Part shown: one piece after another, positions 6,473 to 14,534 of the stretch
How the letters are laid out: the number at the start of each line of letters is the position of its first letter
Numbering within the stretch: position 1 is the first letter of the stretch
NCBI GenBank assembly: GCA_947460085.1
Contig: CANHGA010000017.1
Coordinates: forward strand, 1 to 16,491
Reading direction: 5' to 3'
DNA length: 16,491 nt
Source of the DNA: Synechococcaceae cyanobacterium
GTDB taxonomy: Bacteria; Cyanobacteriota; Cyanobacteriia; PCC-6307; Cyanobiaceae
Notes under the pieces: generated by a model
Database searches by the model: none
The model's input: the letters and a program-made list of their open reading frames with translations, nothing else
Told to the model about the DNA's origin: nothing
Translations under genes and position numbers: made by a program

Positions 6473-7816
6473 ATGCCGTCCCTAGCTGCGTTGATCCTGA
6501 AGCCCTTGCTTGCCCAGGCCCCAGGCCTGAACGCGATCCCCATCGAAGCCCAGTTGCTGTTTATCGGCCTGCTGTTTCTTGGCACCCTGGCGATCAGCCG
6601 ATTCTCCATCAAGCTGGGGATTCCAGCGAGCTTGGGGGGGCTGCTCCTGGGACTCGGGATCAACGTCAACTATCTCGATATCACCCACGACCAGGCCAAT
6701 GAACTGTTCATTTTTGGCCTGGCCCTGCTGCTGTTTTATGCCGGACTAAAGACCGACATCAAGGCGATTCGGGGCTTTCTTGAATACGGGGTGGTGCTGG
6801 CGGTCGGTGGTGTGCTCGTGTCATCGGTGATGTTGGGAGGCCTGCTTTGGTTTCTTTCGTCGCCCGCAGGGAATGCCATCGCGCCAGGGATCAACAATTC
6901 GATGCCGATCGGCGCGGCCCTGTTGATTGCAGCCTGCCTGGGCTCCACCGACGCGGGGGCCACGATCAGCGTGCTCTCCAGGGTTCAGCACACCCTGCCC
7001 AAGCGGCTGCAGCACCTGCTCGAATTCGAATCATCCGTAAACGACCCCTCCGCCTTGCTGGTCTTTGGGCTGGTGGGTGGGCTCTTTTTAACAAGTGTTG
7101 GCGGCCAGGTCACCCCCGATGCGGCCATGGAGCAGGTGGCCCTTAGCGGCCTTAGGGATTTTCTGCAGCAGGTGGGAGGTGGATTGATTGCGGGAGCCCT
7201 ATTTGGCTATGTGGCCAAATTCGTCATCGACCATCTCGCCCATGAACGGTCCCAATTGCTGATCGTGGCGATCTCGATTGCCTTTGTGGATTACGGCTGC
7301 GCCCACTTTCTGGGCGGATCTGGCTTCATCGCCGTTTACCTCACGGGGGTGCTGATGACCAACATGAGCTACCGCCACAAAGAGATCAACCACGAATCCC
7401 TGCAGGAGGTTCTCCTCCCCTTCAACACGATGACAGAAATCACCATCTTTTTGATGTTTGGATTGCTTGTGGATCCGATGGACCTATGGCCAGCACTACC
7501 GGTCGGTCTGATTACGGCCGCAGTGTTGATGTTGGTGGCCCGTCCCATGAGCGTGCTGATCCTCCAACCCATTTCCCCCTTCAGCCGAAGGGAAAGCGTG
7601 CTGATCGCCTGGTGCGGCCTAAGGGGAGCTGTGCCCCTAGCACTCTCCTACAAGGTGGTGAGCGAAATCCCCCAGCTGCGGGGCATCGATCCGGCCGTGG
7701 TGAGCAGTCTTGCCCAAAATGCCCAGAGCATTATTTTCATTGTGGTGGTGGTGAACCTGCTCGTGCAGGGACTGACCTTGCCGCGGCTCTGCAGCAGGCT
7801 GCAGCTCCAGCCCTGA
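6473..7816 (+). CDS. CPA1-family cation:proton antiporter (NhaP2-like membrane domain)
   Basis: This 447-residue protein is hydrophobic almost throughout, with about 12 predicted membrane segments. Residues LGSTDAGATISVL (156-168) and FESSVNDPSALL (185-196) match the TDA and ND motifs of CPA1 exchangers, with Asp160, Asn190 and Asp191 in the transport core. SRRESVLIAWCGLRGAVPLALSY near the C-terminus is the conserved GLRGA helix. It lacks the long cytoplasmic tail of E. coli-type NhaP2. The likely role is exchange of Na+ or K+ for H+ in the plasma or thylakoid membrane. Ion preference cannot be read from the sequence. The ATG follows the pyrFE stop by 8 bases with only a weak ribosome binding site, so translation may be coupled. 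Confidence 0.9.
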   Translation: MPSLAALILKPLLAQAPGLNAIPIEAQLLFIGLLFLGTLAISRFSIKLGIPASLGGLLLGLGINVNYLDITHDQANELFIFGLALLLFYAGLKTDIKAIRGFLEYGVVLAVGGVLVSSVMLGGLLWFLSSPAGNAIAPGINNSMPIGAALLIAACLGSTDAGATISVLSRVQHTLPKRLQHLLEFESSVNDPSALLVFGLVGGLFLTSVGGQVTPDAAMEQVALSGLRDFLQQVGGGLIAGALFGYVAKFVIDHLAHERSQLLIVAISIAFVDYGCAHFLGGSGFIAVYLTGVLMTNMSYRHKEINHESLQEVLLPFNTMTEITIFLMFGLLVDPMDLWPALPVGLITAAVLMLVARPMSVLILQPISPFSRRESVLIAWCGLRGAVPLALSYKVVSEIPQLRGIDPAVVSSLAQNAQSIIFIVVVVNLLVQGLTLPRLCSRLQLQP

Positions 7817-7892
7817 AGCCCTTGGGAAACCGGGGCTACGGAGGGGTAGGGTAAAGATGCACCCTCGCTACTCCCGGGTGCAACCTGCGGCG

Positions 7893-8108
7893 ATGAGCCA
7901 TAGCCAAGGACTAACGATCGGCGAGCTCGAAGCCAATTATTCCCTTTACTGCAAAGCCCTCCGAATCCTGATTAAAGAAGGCAAAACCGTTGCCGCTATC
8001 CAGCGAACCGTCGCCTGGAGCCGACTCGAACAACTCCATACCTGCCTGCCTAGTCGCTACAAAGCCCCCGACTATCTCTGTGTGGTTCTGAAGCGAGACT
8101 TGATGTAG
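7893..8108 (+). CDS. Small DUF3136-like protein, copy B
   Basis: The core TIGELEANYSLYCKALRIL, AIQRTVAWSRL and LHTCLPSRYKAPDYL repeats copy A (2793-3035), with 44 of 64 hand-aligned residues identical. Read from ATG 7893 it has 71 residues and an N-terminus (MSHSQGL) like copy A's short one. An in-frame ATG at 7857 would add 12 residues. GGAGG at 7840-7844 lies 12 bases before that ATG, somewhat far, so the start is undecided. Function is unknown to me. The gene follows the antiporter by 76 bp on the same strand and may share its transcript. No obvious terminator separates them, only a weak AGCCC/GGGCT hairpin (7817-7837) without a T-run. Confidence 0.82.
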   Translation: MSHSQGLTIGELEANYSLYCKALRILIKEGKTVAAIQRTVAWSRLEQLHTCLPSRYKAPDYLCVVLKRDLM

Positions 8109-8419
8109 CAAGACAACAAAAAGCAGACAGAATGTTGAGCCATACAAACAAAGACAGCTCCATAGTCTTACCTGTAGAAGCCTAGCCATACTCCCGCATC
8201 GGATATCACTAAAACAATGGAATGGCGGGGCTAAATTACCGCCGAAATAGCCAAAGCAGACCCAATTGCGTCTAGCCAAAAGCTGGCAATACCATCAACT
8301 TCGTCAATTCTCCGTGCCATCGCAACCATTCAGCCAAGCTGGTTGCAACACCATCGGTTAGCTGAATCACCATCCATGGATGCAATGCTCGTGGTGATCA
8401 TGCGGTTTTAGGCCCAACG
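8109..8419. other. 311-bp gap without a supported gene; contains a 12-bp palindrome
   Basis: The gap is AT-richer than its flanks. It holds a perfect palindrome CATCCATGGATG (8371-8382) and an inverted pair ATTCAGC (8328-8334) / GCTGAAT (8361-8367), both just upstream of the RND gene, where an operator would sit. The best ORF is a minus-strand 33-codon frame (8272-8373, MVIQLTDGVATSL...), for which I see no other support. No tRNA-like fold or terminator was seen. Confidence 0.5.
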
Positions 8420-11400
8420 ATGCGATCCATCGCCGATCCCTTTTTGCGCCGGCCGGTGCTCACCCTGGTGGTGAGCCTGATCGTGCTGCTAGCTGGCTTG
8501 GTGAGCCTGCCCCTGCTCCAGGTGGAGAACCTGCCGCCGATCGCCCCGAGCCGGGTCACGGTGCGGGCCAACTACCCCGGCGCCAGCCCTGAGGTGGTGG
8601 AGCAGGGGGTGACCGCCCTGCTGGAAAAACAACTGAATGGGCTCGAACGGCTGGACACCATCCGTTCCACCAGCTCCGCCAACGGCAGCACCATCACCCT
8701 GGGCTTTGAAGGCGGCGATCCGGAGCTCAACCAGATCAACACCCAAAACGAAGTCGCCGTCATTAGCCGCCAGCTACCGGCCCAGGTGGCCCGTTTTGGT
8801 GTGCAGGTACGCCGCAGCTCCGACGATCTGTTGATGGTGCTGAGTTTCAGCGCCGATGCCAAGGAGTACAGCGACACCTTCCTGAGCGGCTGGGTGGACC
8901 AGGTGGTGCGCGATCGGCTCCAGCGGGTGCCCGGTGTTGGAGAGGTCTCCCTTTCCGGGGGCAGTGGCCTGGCCTTTCGCCTGTGGCTGGATCCGGTGAA
9001 GCTCGAGGAGCGCGGTCTCACCATTGGCGATGTGCGCGCAGCCCTGCAGCAACAAAACCTGCTGGCGGCCCTGGGCCAGGCCGGTGCAGCCCCAAGCCCC
9101 CCGGGCCAGGAGATCACCCTGCCCCTCCGCATGGAGGGCCGGATGCGCAATGCCGCCGACTTCAGCGAGCTGGTGGTGGCCCGCACCCCCAATGGCGGCG
9201 TCACCCTGTTGAGGGACGTGGGCCGGGTCGAGCTCGGCAACGAGACCTACGACACGATCGCCACCAACCTCAAGGGAGAGTCTGCCGTGGCCTTGGTGGT
9301 CTACCAGCGAGATGGCAGCAATGCCATCGCCGTGAGTGAGGCGGTGAACCAGGCCATCGACGAGCTCTCCCCCAAATTTCCTCCGGGGATTGAGCTGCAG
9401 CTGATCACCGACGAGGCCGGCTACGTGCGGGGCAGCATCCACGGCACCACCGACAGCCTGCGCGATGCCGTGGTGCTGGTGTTCGTGGTGTTGCTGTTTG
9501 GCCTGGGTAACAGCCGCCTCGCCCTGATCACCGCCTCGGCCGTGCCCGTGGCCCTGATCGGCACCTTGAGCCTGCTCAAACTCACCGGGCAATCGATCAA
9601 CACCCTCACCTTGTTTGGCATGGTGCTCGCCACCGGCCTGGTGGTGGATGACGCCATCGTGGTGAGTGAAGACATCGGCCGCCGGCTGGAGCGGGGCACG
9701 CCCGCTCTCCAGGCAGCCCGAGAAGCCATGGCCGAACTCTCCGGCGCCTTGATTGCCACGTCCCTGGTGCTGGTGGTGGTGTTCATTCCGGTGCTGGGCC
9801 TGGGGGGCAGCCTGGGCCGCCTCTATGCCCCCATTGCGATCACGATCAGCGCCTCGATTCTGTTTTCCACCCTCAATGCCCTCAGCTTCACCCCTCTAGC
9901 TGCAAGCAGATTGCTCAAACCAAACCAGGCAGAACCGAAATGGCTACTGCGCTGGATGGATCCCACCCGGCGGGCCCTGGAGGCCCTCGAGCAGCCCTAC
10001 GGCCGTTGGCTCGATCGGGTGATGCACCAGCGCCGGCTCGTGGTGGGGTTGCTACTGGCCGGCCTGGTGGTCACGGGAATCGTGTTGCAGACCCGCCCCA
10101 CCAGCTTCATTCCCCAGGAAGACAATGGCCAGCTGCGGGGGGTGGTGATCCTGGCCGATGGCCTGGGCCTCCAAGAGACCCAGGCCGTCCTGGATCAGGT
10201 GCGCCAGACGGTGGCGAGCGAACCCCTGATCACCCGGGCCAACTTCTACGCCGGCCGCTCCTTCGGTGACAACAGCCCCAACAAGGGCACCTTCTTTCTG
10301 CGCTTGGCACCGATCGAAACCCGCCGAGGGGCGGAAGCCTCCACCGCCGCCGTGGGCGAGCGGCTGAATGCCAAGTTGCGCCGCAACGTGCGGGGGGCCG
10401 TGGTGCAACTGAGTGAGCCCCCCTCGGTGCGGGGCTTCAGCTCAGAGGGGGGCCTGGAACTGGAACTGCTCGACACCAGCAATGGCCAGATGAATCTCGA
10501 AGGCTTTGTGGCCGAAGCCCGCGCCTTCATTCGGGCCGCCACGGCCACCGGTCAATTTGAGCGGGTCTCCACCCGCTTCACCGCCGGGGCTCCCCAGATT
10601 CAGCTGGTCCCCAACCGGTTGCAGATGGCCTCTTTGGGGGTGGATCTCAGCACGGTGATCGACACCCTGGGCGCCAGCTTTGGTTCGGATTACGTCAACG
10701 ACAGCTTCGAGAGCGGCCAGGTGCGCAAGGTGATCGTGCAACTCGATGGGGCCGGCCGGCGGGATGGGGCCGATGTGCTCGATCTCACCGTCAAAAACCG
10801 CGATGGCCTGCTAATCCCCCTGGCCGAATTGGTGCAGGTGGAACAGGGCAGTGGCCCCACCACGATCAACCACAGCCGCTTGGTACGAGCCATCAGCATT
10901 CGGGCAATCCCCAAGCCAGGGGTGAGCAGCGGCCAGGCCATTGCCCTGCTCGAGCAGGTGCAACGGGAGAAGGGCAATGGCAACACCGAGATCAGTTGGG
11001 CGGGCCTAGCCCGCGAAGAAGCCAAGGCCAGTGGCGGCAACCTCCGGGTTTTTGGCCTGGCCATCGTGGTGATGGTGCTGGTGCTCGCCGCCCTCTACGA
11101 CAGCTTCCTTGATCCCTTTGTGATCCTGGTCACGGTGCCCCTGGCCCTCCTGGGAGCGGGGTTAGGCCTGGCCGCCCGGGGCTTACCCCTCGATGTTTAC
11201 GGTCAGATGGGCCTGCTGGTGCTGGTGAGTGTGGCCGCTAAAAACGGCATCTTGATCGTTGAATTTGCCAACCAAAGGCTCAAGGAGGGCCTCGCCCTCG
11301 ACTTGGCGATTCGCCAGGCTTCCATCGCCCGTTTGCGCCCGATCCTGCTGACGGCTTTCGCCTCCTTGGCGGGCTTTGTCCCCCTGTTTTTTGCCAGCGG

Positions 11401-11551
11401 ATTCGGTTCTGGCAGCCGCATCAGCATTGGCACCGTGGTGTTCTTCGGCCAGCTCGTTTCCACTGGGTTAAGCCTGCTTGTGGTGCCGGTGATCTATCGG
11501 ATCGTCAAGGGCTGGGAGCTGGGCTGGATGGGCCGTTTAGCCCCGCGCTGA
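8420..11551 (+). CDS. RND efflux transporter, AcrB/HAE1-type inner-membrane pump
   Basis: The 1043-residue length and layout are those of HAE1 RND pumps. A membrane helix lies near residues 12-32, followed by a large periplasmic loop with the porter start ENLPPIAPSRVTVRANYPGASPEVV. A block of membrane helices around 350-480 carries GLVVDDAIVVSEDIGRRLERG, in which Asp410 and Asp411 are the proton-relay pair. A second periplasmic half follows, then the final helices with VSVAAKNGILIVEFANQR, in which Lys941 matches the relay lysine. The pump uses the proton gradient to expel hydrophobic compounds from periplasm or membrane. The start MRSIADPFLRRPVLT is typical, with TTTAGG shortly upstream. No HlyD-type adaptor or TolC-type gene is adjacent, although these usually accompany such pumps. 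The adaptor must be elsewhere, or the pump must use another partner. Confidence 0.95.
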   Translation: MRSIADPFLRRPVLTLVVSLIVLLAGLVSLPLLQVENLPPIAPSRVTVRANYPGASPEVVEQGVTALLEKQLNGLERLDTIRSTSSANGSTITLGFEGGDPELNQINTQNEVAVISRQLPAQVARFGVQVRRSSDDLLMVLSFSADAKEYSDTFLSGWVDQVVRDRLQRVPGVGEVSLSGGSGLAFRLWLDPVKLEERGLTIGDVRAALQQQNLLAALGQAGAAPSPPGQEITLPLRMEGRMRNAADFSELVVARTPNGGVTLLRDVGRVELGNETYDTIATNLKGESAVALVVYQRDGSNAIAVSEAVNQAIDELSPKFPPGIELQLITDEAGYVRGSIHGTTDSLRDAVVLVFVVLLFGLGNSRLALITASAVPVALIGTLSLLKLTGQSINTLTLFGMVLATGLVVDDAIVVSEDIGRRLERGTPALQAAREAMAELSGALIATSLVLVVVFIPVLGLGGSLGRLYAPIAITISASILFSTLNALSFTPLAASRLLKPNQAEPKWLLRWMDPTRRALEALEQPYGRWLDRVMHQRRLVVGLLLAGLVVTGIVLQTRPTSFIPQEDNGQLRGVVILADGLGLQETQAVLDQVRQTVASEPLITRANFYAGRSFGDNSPNKGTFFLRLAPIETRRGAEASTAAVGERLNAKLRRNVRGAVVQLSEPPSVRGFSSEGGLELELLDTSNGQMNLEGFVAEARAFIRAATATGQFERVSTRFTAGAPQIQLVPNRLQMASLGVDLSTVIDTLGASFGSDYVNDSFESGQVRKVIVQLDGAGRRDGADVLDLTVKNRDGLLIPLAELVQVEQGSGPTTINHSRLVRAISIRAIPKPGVSSGQAIALLEQVQREKGNGNTEISWAGLAREEAKASGGNLRVFGLAIVVMVLVLAALYDSFLDPFVILVTVPLALLGAGLGLAARGLPLDVYGQMGLLVLVSVAAKNGILIVEFANQRLKEGLALDLAIRQASIARLRPILLTAFASLAGFVPLFFASGFGSGSRISIGTVVFFGQLVSTGLSLLVVPVIYRIVKGWELGWMGRLAPR

Positions 11552-11631
11552 ACCCCTAGGGCTAGCCACTTACGCTGCCATACAGCGATCTGGCAGTCCG
11601 GATCCAGATCCCCCAGACTCAACGCAGCGGA

Positions 11632-12732
11632 ATGGCCTTGAAGTTCTGGCGTCGACGGCGACGGCGACCCCCATCCCGCCGGCTGCTGCGCCCCTGGCAG
11701 GCCCCCCTAGCCCTGGTACTGCTGGTCAATGCGGCCGCCCTGGGCTACCGGATCACCCAAGGCTGGGACTGGGGCGACTGCTACTGGATGGTGTTGATCA
11801 CGCTCAGCACCCTGGGCTTTAGCGACCCCCACACCCAGGTCTTGAACGGGGCCGGCCGTGCTGTCACGGCCCTCTCCTTGATCGGCGGCCTGGTGGTGGT
11901 GCAATTCACCATCCAGGCGCTCCTGGGCCTCTCTGAATCCGGCTACTTTCGGCGCCTGCGCGAGCGCCGCTACCTCCGCTGGCTCTCCTCCATGCAAAAC
12001 CACGTGATCCTCTGCGGCTATGGCCGCATCGGCCGGGAGATCGGCGAACAACTGGCCCGGGAGGGGGTGCCCTTTCTGGTGGTGGAGATGGATCCCGAAC
12101 GCCGCCAGGCGGCAGAGGAGCGGGGCCTGCCGGTGCTGATGGCGGACGCCACCCTCGACGAAACCCTCCTGGAAGCGGGTATCCACCGGTGCCGGTCCCT
12201 GGTGGCAGCCCTCTCCAGCAACGCCGCCAATTTGTATGTGGTGCTGAGTGCCCGCGGCCTCGCCCCCCAGTGCCGGCTGATCGCCCGATCGGATAGCGAA
12301 GAAGCCGAGCGCAAGTTGCGCCTTGCCGGGGCAGACCAGGTGGTGAGCCCCTACGTGAGCGGGGGGCGCACCATGGCGGCGACGGCGCTGCGCCCCTTGG
12401 CCGTGACCTTCATGGATCTGCTGGCGGGCTCGGATTGCGAAGTTGAGGAATTCCGGCTCAGCGACAACCGCGAAGACCTGGGCAACCTGGCCGGGGCCAG
12501 CCTCGCCGAGGTGCAATTGGGTCGTCGCACCGGCGCCATGGTGCTGGCGATCTTGCCGCCAACCACCGATGGGCCCGACGACGGCCCTCGCAACCTGATC
12601 GCCAACCCCGGCAGCGAGGTCTGTCTGGCCCCTGGTCAGATGCTGGTGGTGATGGGCAGCAAAGACCAACTGGATCGGGTCGGCCAACTGCTGGGACCGG
12701 CACTGATCGGGGTCGAGCACATGGCTGGCTAG
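11632..12732 (+). CDS. Two-TM potassium-channel-like protein with RCK (TrkA-N) domain
   Basis: This 366-residue protein begins with an arginine-rich segment (7-20), then a membrane helix (about 24-40), a pore loop, and a second helix (about 77-100). A cytoplasmic Rossmann RCK domain begins with HVILCGYGRIGREIGEQL (124-141), with the acidic nucleotide contact in VVEMDP, and a TrkA-C-like part fills the C-terminal third. The filter reads TLSTLGFSD (58-66 region: Thr60, Leu61, Gly62, Phe63, Ser64, Asp65) instead of the usual TVGYGD, so ion selectivity is uncertain. It is likely a ligand-gated K+ or cation channel. GCGGA just before the ATG may serve as ribosome binding site. It ends head-on with the MCE gene, the two stop codons sharing the tetranucleotide CTAG at 12729-12732. 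Confidence 0.85.
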   Translation: MALKFWRRRRRRPPSRRLLRPWQAPLALVLLVNAAALGYRITQGWDWGDCYWMVLITLSTLGFSDPHTQVLNGAGRAVTALSLIGGLVVVQFTIQALLGLSESGYFRRLRERRYLRWLSSMQNHVILCGYGRIGREIGEQLAREGVPFLVVEMDPERRQAAEERGLPVLMADATLDETLLEAGIHRCRSLVAALSSNAANLYVVLSARGLAPQCRLIARSDSEEAERKLRLAGADQVVSPYVSGGRTMAATALRPLAVTFMDLLAGSDCEVEEFRLSDNREDLGNLAGASLAEVQLGRRTGAMVLAILPPTTDGPDDGPRNLIANPGSEVCLAPGQMLVVMGSKDQLDRVGQLLGPALIGVEHMAG

Positions 12733-13496
12733 GGGGCCGGCACCTGGTTCAGCCAGCCCGAGCCGAACAGCTGGTGAAGCAGCCGGTTAGTGGAAGCCGC
12801 CAATCCCTGGACATCCTGGAGGGTGGGGGCCAGCACGGGGCCAGTGGTTTTCATCAGCTCGGTCGCAGTACCACCGGTGCGATCCATCGTTTTCAAGGTT
12901 GTCTTCAGCTGGGGGCCAAGCCCATCCACCTCCCGATTCAGGGTGGTGGAGAGCTTGTTCACCCCCGCCATCGTGCGCCGGATGTCAGAGAGGGCAACCG
13001 GTAGATCCTTCTCCGCCACACCGCCAATCTTGCGAAGGGCGCCTTGCAGGGCCACCTGGGTTTCCACCAACTGCTCCAGCAGGCTGGTGAAATCCACGGG
13101 TTGGGTGTAGGGCAACCGCACGGCACCCTGCTTGATGGGCGCCGATGGGGGTTGGGGATCGGGGCTGATCGCAATGAAATGGTCGCCCACAAAACCATCA
13201 ATGCCCTGGCTGGCCACACTCTTGGGCCCAATCAACCGTCTGTAGGACTCAAACACTTTCATCCGAACCCGAACGCTGGCATTGGGCTCCATCTCCAGCC
13301 CCACCACTTGGCCCACCGGCAGGCCCGAGATGCGCACATCGAGACCGGTTCGCAAACCCGCAGCGGTTGGAGCCACCAGCTGCACCTCTTGGGAGCGCTG
13401 GCCCCAGTGCTGTTCGCGGCCGAGACCAACAACCATGGCCAGGGAGAGAAAACCCGCGAACCCTAAAAAAACCCAGTAGCCACGCTGTTCCTTCAT
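12729..13496 (-). CDS. MlaD-like MCE-domain lipid-transport protein
   Basis: This 255-residue protein has one N-terminal membrane anchor (about residues 8-25), then an MCE domain (about 36-110) with the typical VAPTAAGLRTGLDVRISGLPVGQVVGLEM pattern. A long helical C-terminal part (about 135-250) follows. MCE proteins form periplasmic rings or tubes that bind phospholipids for an ABC importer or exporter. ATG 13496 is chosen because it puts the anchor right at the N-terminus. The frame also allows 13532, inside the upstream gene. The start lies 4 bases after the stop of the MlaE-like gene, indicating a shared transcript and probably coupled translation. No ATPase subunit is encoded in the window. 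Confidence 0.86.
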   Translation of the reverse strand: MKEQRGYWVFLGFAGFLSLAMVVGLGREQHWGQRSQEVQLVAPTAAGLRTGLDVRISGLPVGQVVGLEMEPNASVRVRMKVFESYRRLIGPKSVASQGIDGFVGDHFIAISPDPQPPSAPIKQGAVRLPYTQPVDFTSLLEQLVETQVALQGALRKIGGVAEKDLPVALSDIRRTMAGVNKLSTTLNREVDGLGPQLKTTLKTMDRTGGTATELMKTTGPVLAPTLQDVQGLAASTNRLLHQLFGSGWLNQVPAP

Positions 13497-13500
13497 GCTG

Positions 13501-14121
13501 TCAAGCCAAGCTGAAGGGATCCACAACCACAAGCCAAACCAGCTTCAGCAGCAGGATCACAACGATGCCGTGACTAAACAGTTCACTCACGATCACGCCT
13601 GGGGGAGCCCCGCGCAATAACCCCCGTTCGCACTGGCGCAGGCACCAGGCGCAGACAATCGCAAAAAAGACACTGGCCCGAATCCAGGTGATCGCCAGAT
13701 CGCGCAGCTGGAGTCCGGAAAGCACATCTCCCACCTCCCCCATCAAATCGGCCCGGGGGGTGAACAGGGCCCCACTCACCAAAGCAGCCACCAGAAACAG
13801 GGTGAGCAGAAGGGGCGCCAGGATCGCTGCCGCAGGCACCGCCACCCGCCAGGCCCGCAGCCCCTGCTCATGAACCTGCTCGAGCCAAAGGGGGCCCAAC
13901 TGGACCAGGGCGAGCAACACAATCAACACCGGGCCTGCCACCTGCAAGACCAGCAGGATCACCAGCTCACAGATCGTGCGACTGGCCAAGCCCAAGGGGC
14001 CTGCCGCCACTTCGGCCAGGCCGGCCCCAGCCACAAAACCGGCCAGCAGCACGGGCGCCCCACAACGGATGCCATCCCGCTCGACAGTGCGCAGGATCTG
14101 CAACAAACCGCCCTGATCCAT
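13501..14121 (-). CDS. Divergent MlaE-like ABC permease
   Basis: This 206-residue hydrophobic protein has about five membrane segments. Its position directly upstream of an MCE gene, and its pattern of helices ending in GLLRGAPPGVIVSELFSHGIVVILLLKLVWLVV, fit the C-terminal half of the MlaE permease family. It is shorter than the usual roughly 250 residues, and I do not see the conserved loop (EIGP...GRVGAA...ELGTM) that contacts the ATPase. The assignment therefore rests on context and gross pattern. AAGGGAGG (14137-14144) is a strong ribosome binding site. Candidate starts after it are TTG 14136 (touching it), TTG 14124 and ATG 14121. ATG is chosen, with its spacing long. Confidence 0.68.
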   Translation of the reverse strand: MDQGGLLQILRTVERDGIRCGAPVLLAGFVAGAGLAEVAAGPLGLASRTICELVILLVLQVAGPVLIVLLALVQLGPLWLEQVHEQGLRAWRVAVPAAAILAPLLLTLFLVAALVSGALFTPRADLMGEVGDVLSGLQLRDLAITWIRASVFFAIVCAWCLRQCERGLLRGAPPGVIVSELFSHGIVVILLLKLVWLVVVDPFSLA

Positions 14122-14158
14122 CAACCCTTGGGACAACCTCCCTTAGGCAATCACCAAC

Positions 14159-14323
14159 TCAACCGCGCTGCAACCGGGTCCAGGTCGCTGCTGAGAACTG
14201 ATGGCCTTCCTCCAGGGCCAAGGCCACCACGTCATCGGCGCTGCTGGCAGCGTCCACCTTGGTTTTGAGGCCAGCGTTGGCGCCCACTTTGACCATGAAG
14301 GCATTCAACTGGGATTTCGACAT
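14159..14323 (-). CDS. Nif11-like small protein
   Basis: This 54-residue protein starts MSKSQLNAFMVKVGANAGLK, followed by DDVVALALEEGHQFSAATW. It matches the Nif11 domain pattern: short N-terminal helix, conserved K..L, then A...G..F. In RiPP precursors this domain is a leader that ends in a double glycine ahead of a core peptide. Here the protein stops right after the domain (LQRG) and has no core, so it is not an obvious lantipeptide precursor. The frame extends upstream to 14401, but only the part from MSKSQL looks like the family. It lies 22-37 bp upstream of the MlaE-like gene on the same strand and is probably in one operon with it and the MCE gene. Its role there is unknown. Confidence 0.78.
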   Translation of the reverse strand: MSKSQLNAFMVKVGANAGLKTKVDAASSADDVVALALEEGHQFSAATWTRLQRG

Positions 14324-14534
14324 GGAGCCACAGAGTTGGTTCCCCCCATCCCTAGCCACAAAACTGGCCTTTGGCAGCACCCCCCAAAACCGGGTTACCA
14401 AGTCGAACGCTCCATGGCCATTCGGGGCAGTAGGGTGGTGAGTGATTCAAAGATTTCTCTTTAGCGAGCTGACCACTTTCTCTTGGGCCATCGACGGATC
14501 GCTTCATAGTTTTCTCTGAGTAGTTTCTGAGTTC
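14324..14534. promoter_or_regulatory. Divergent leader region of the nif11-like and RRM genes
   Basis: This 211-bp region must hold the promoters of both divergent genes, but I cannot place either with confidence. Close to the RRM start it turns T-rich, and a near-direct repeat occurs: TAGTTTTCTCTGAG (14507-14520) then TAGTTTCTGAG (14521-14531). That repeat is immediately upstream of the ATG, in place of a normal ribosome binding site. Long leaders are known for cold-induced cyanobacterial RNA-binding protein genes. Confidence 0.4.

Noticed and set aside
7817..7837. Hairpin AGCCC/GGGCT after the antiporter gene
   Set aside because: Five-bp stem with a large loop and no T-run; not a convincing terminator.
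8221..8244. GGCGG ... CCGCC inverted repeat in the gap
   Set aside because: Five-bp arms around a 10-base loop are expected by chance, and there is no T-run or conserved context.
8272..8373. 33-codon minus-strand ORF in the gap before the RND gene
   Set aside because: Reads plausibly (MVIQLTDGVATSLAEWL...) but has no clear ribosome binding site, no neighbour in the same direction and no recognisable family; too short to support alone.
11707..12720. Minus-strand 337-codon frame opposite the channel gene
   Set aside because: Q/H/A-rich shadow translation; the plus strand encodes an intact RCK channel protein.
14159..14323. Lantipeptide (RiPP) precursor
   Set aside because: The Nif11 domain has no core peptide after it and no modification enzyme gene is in the window.
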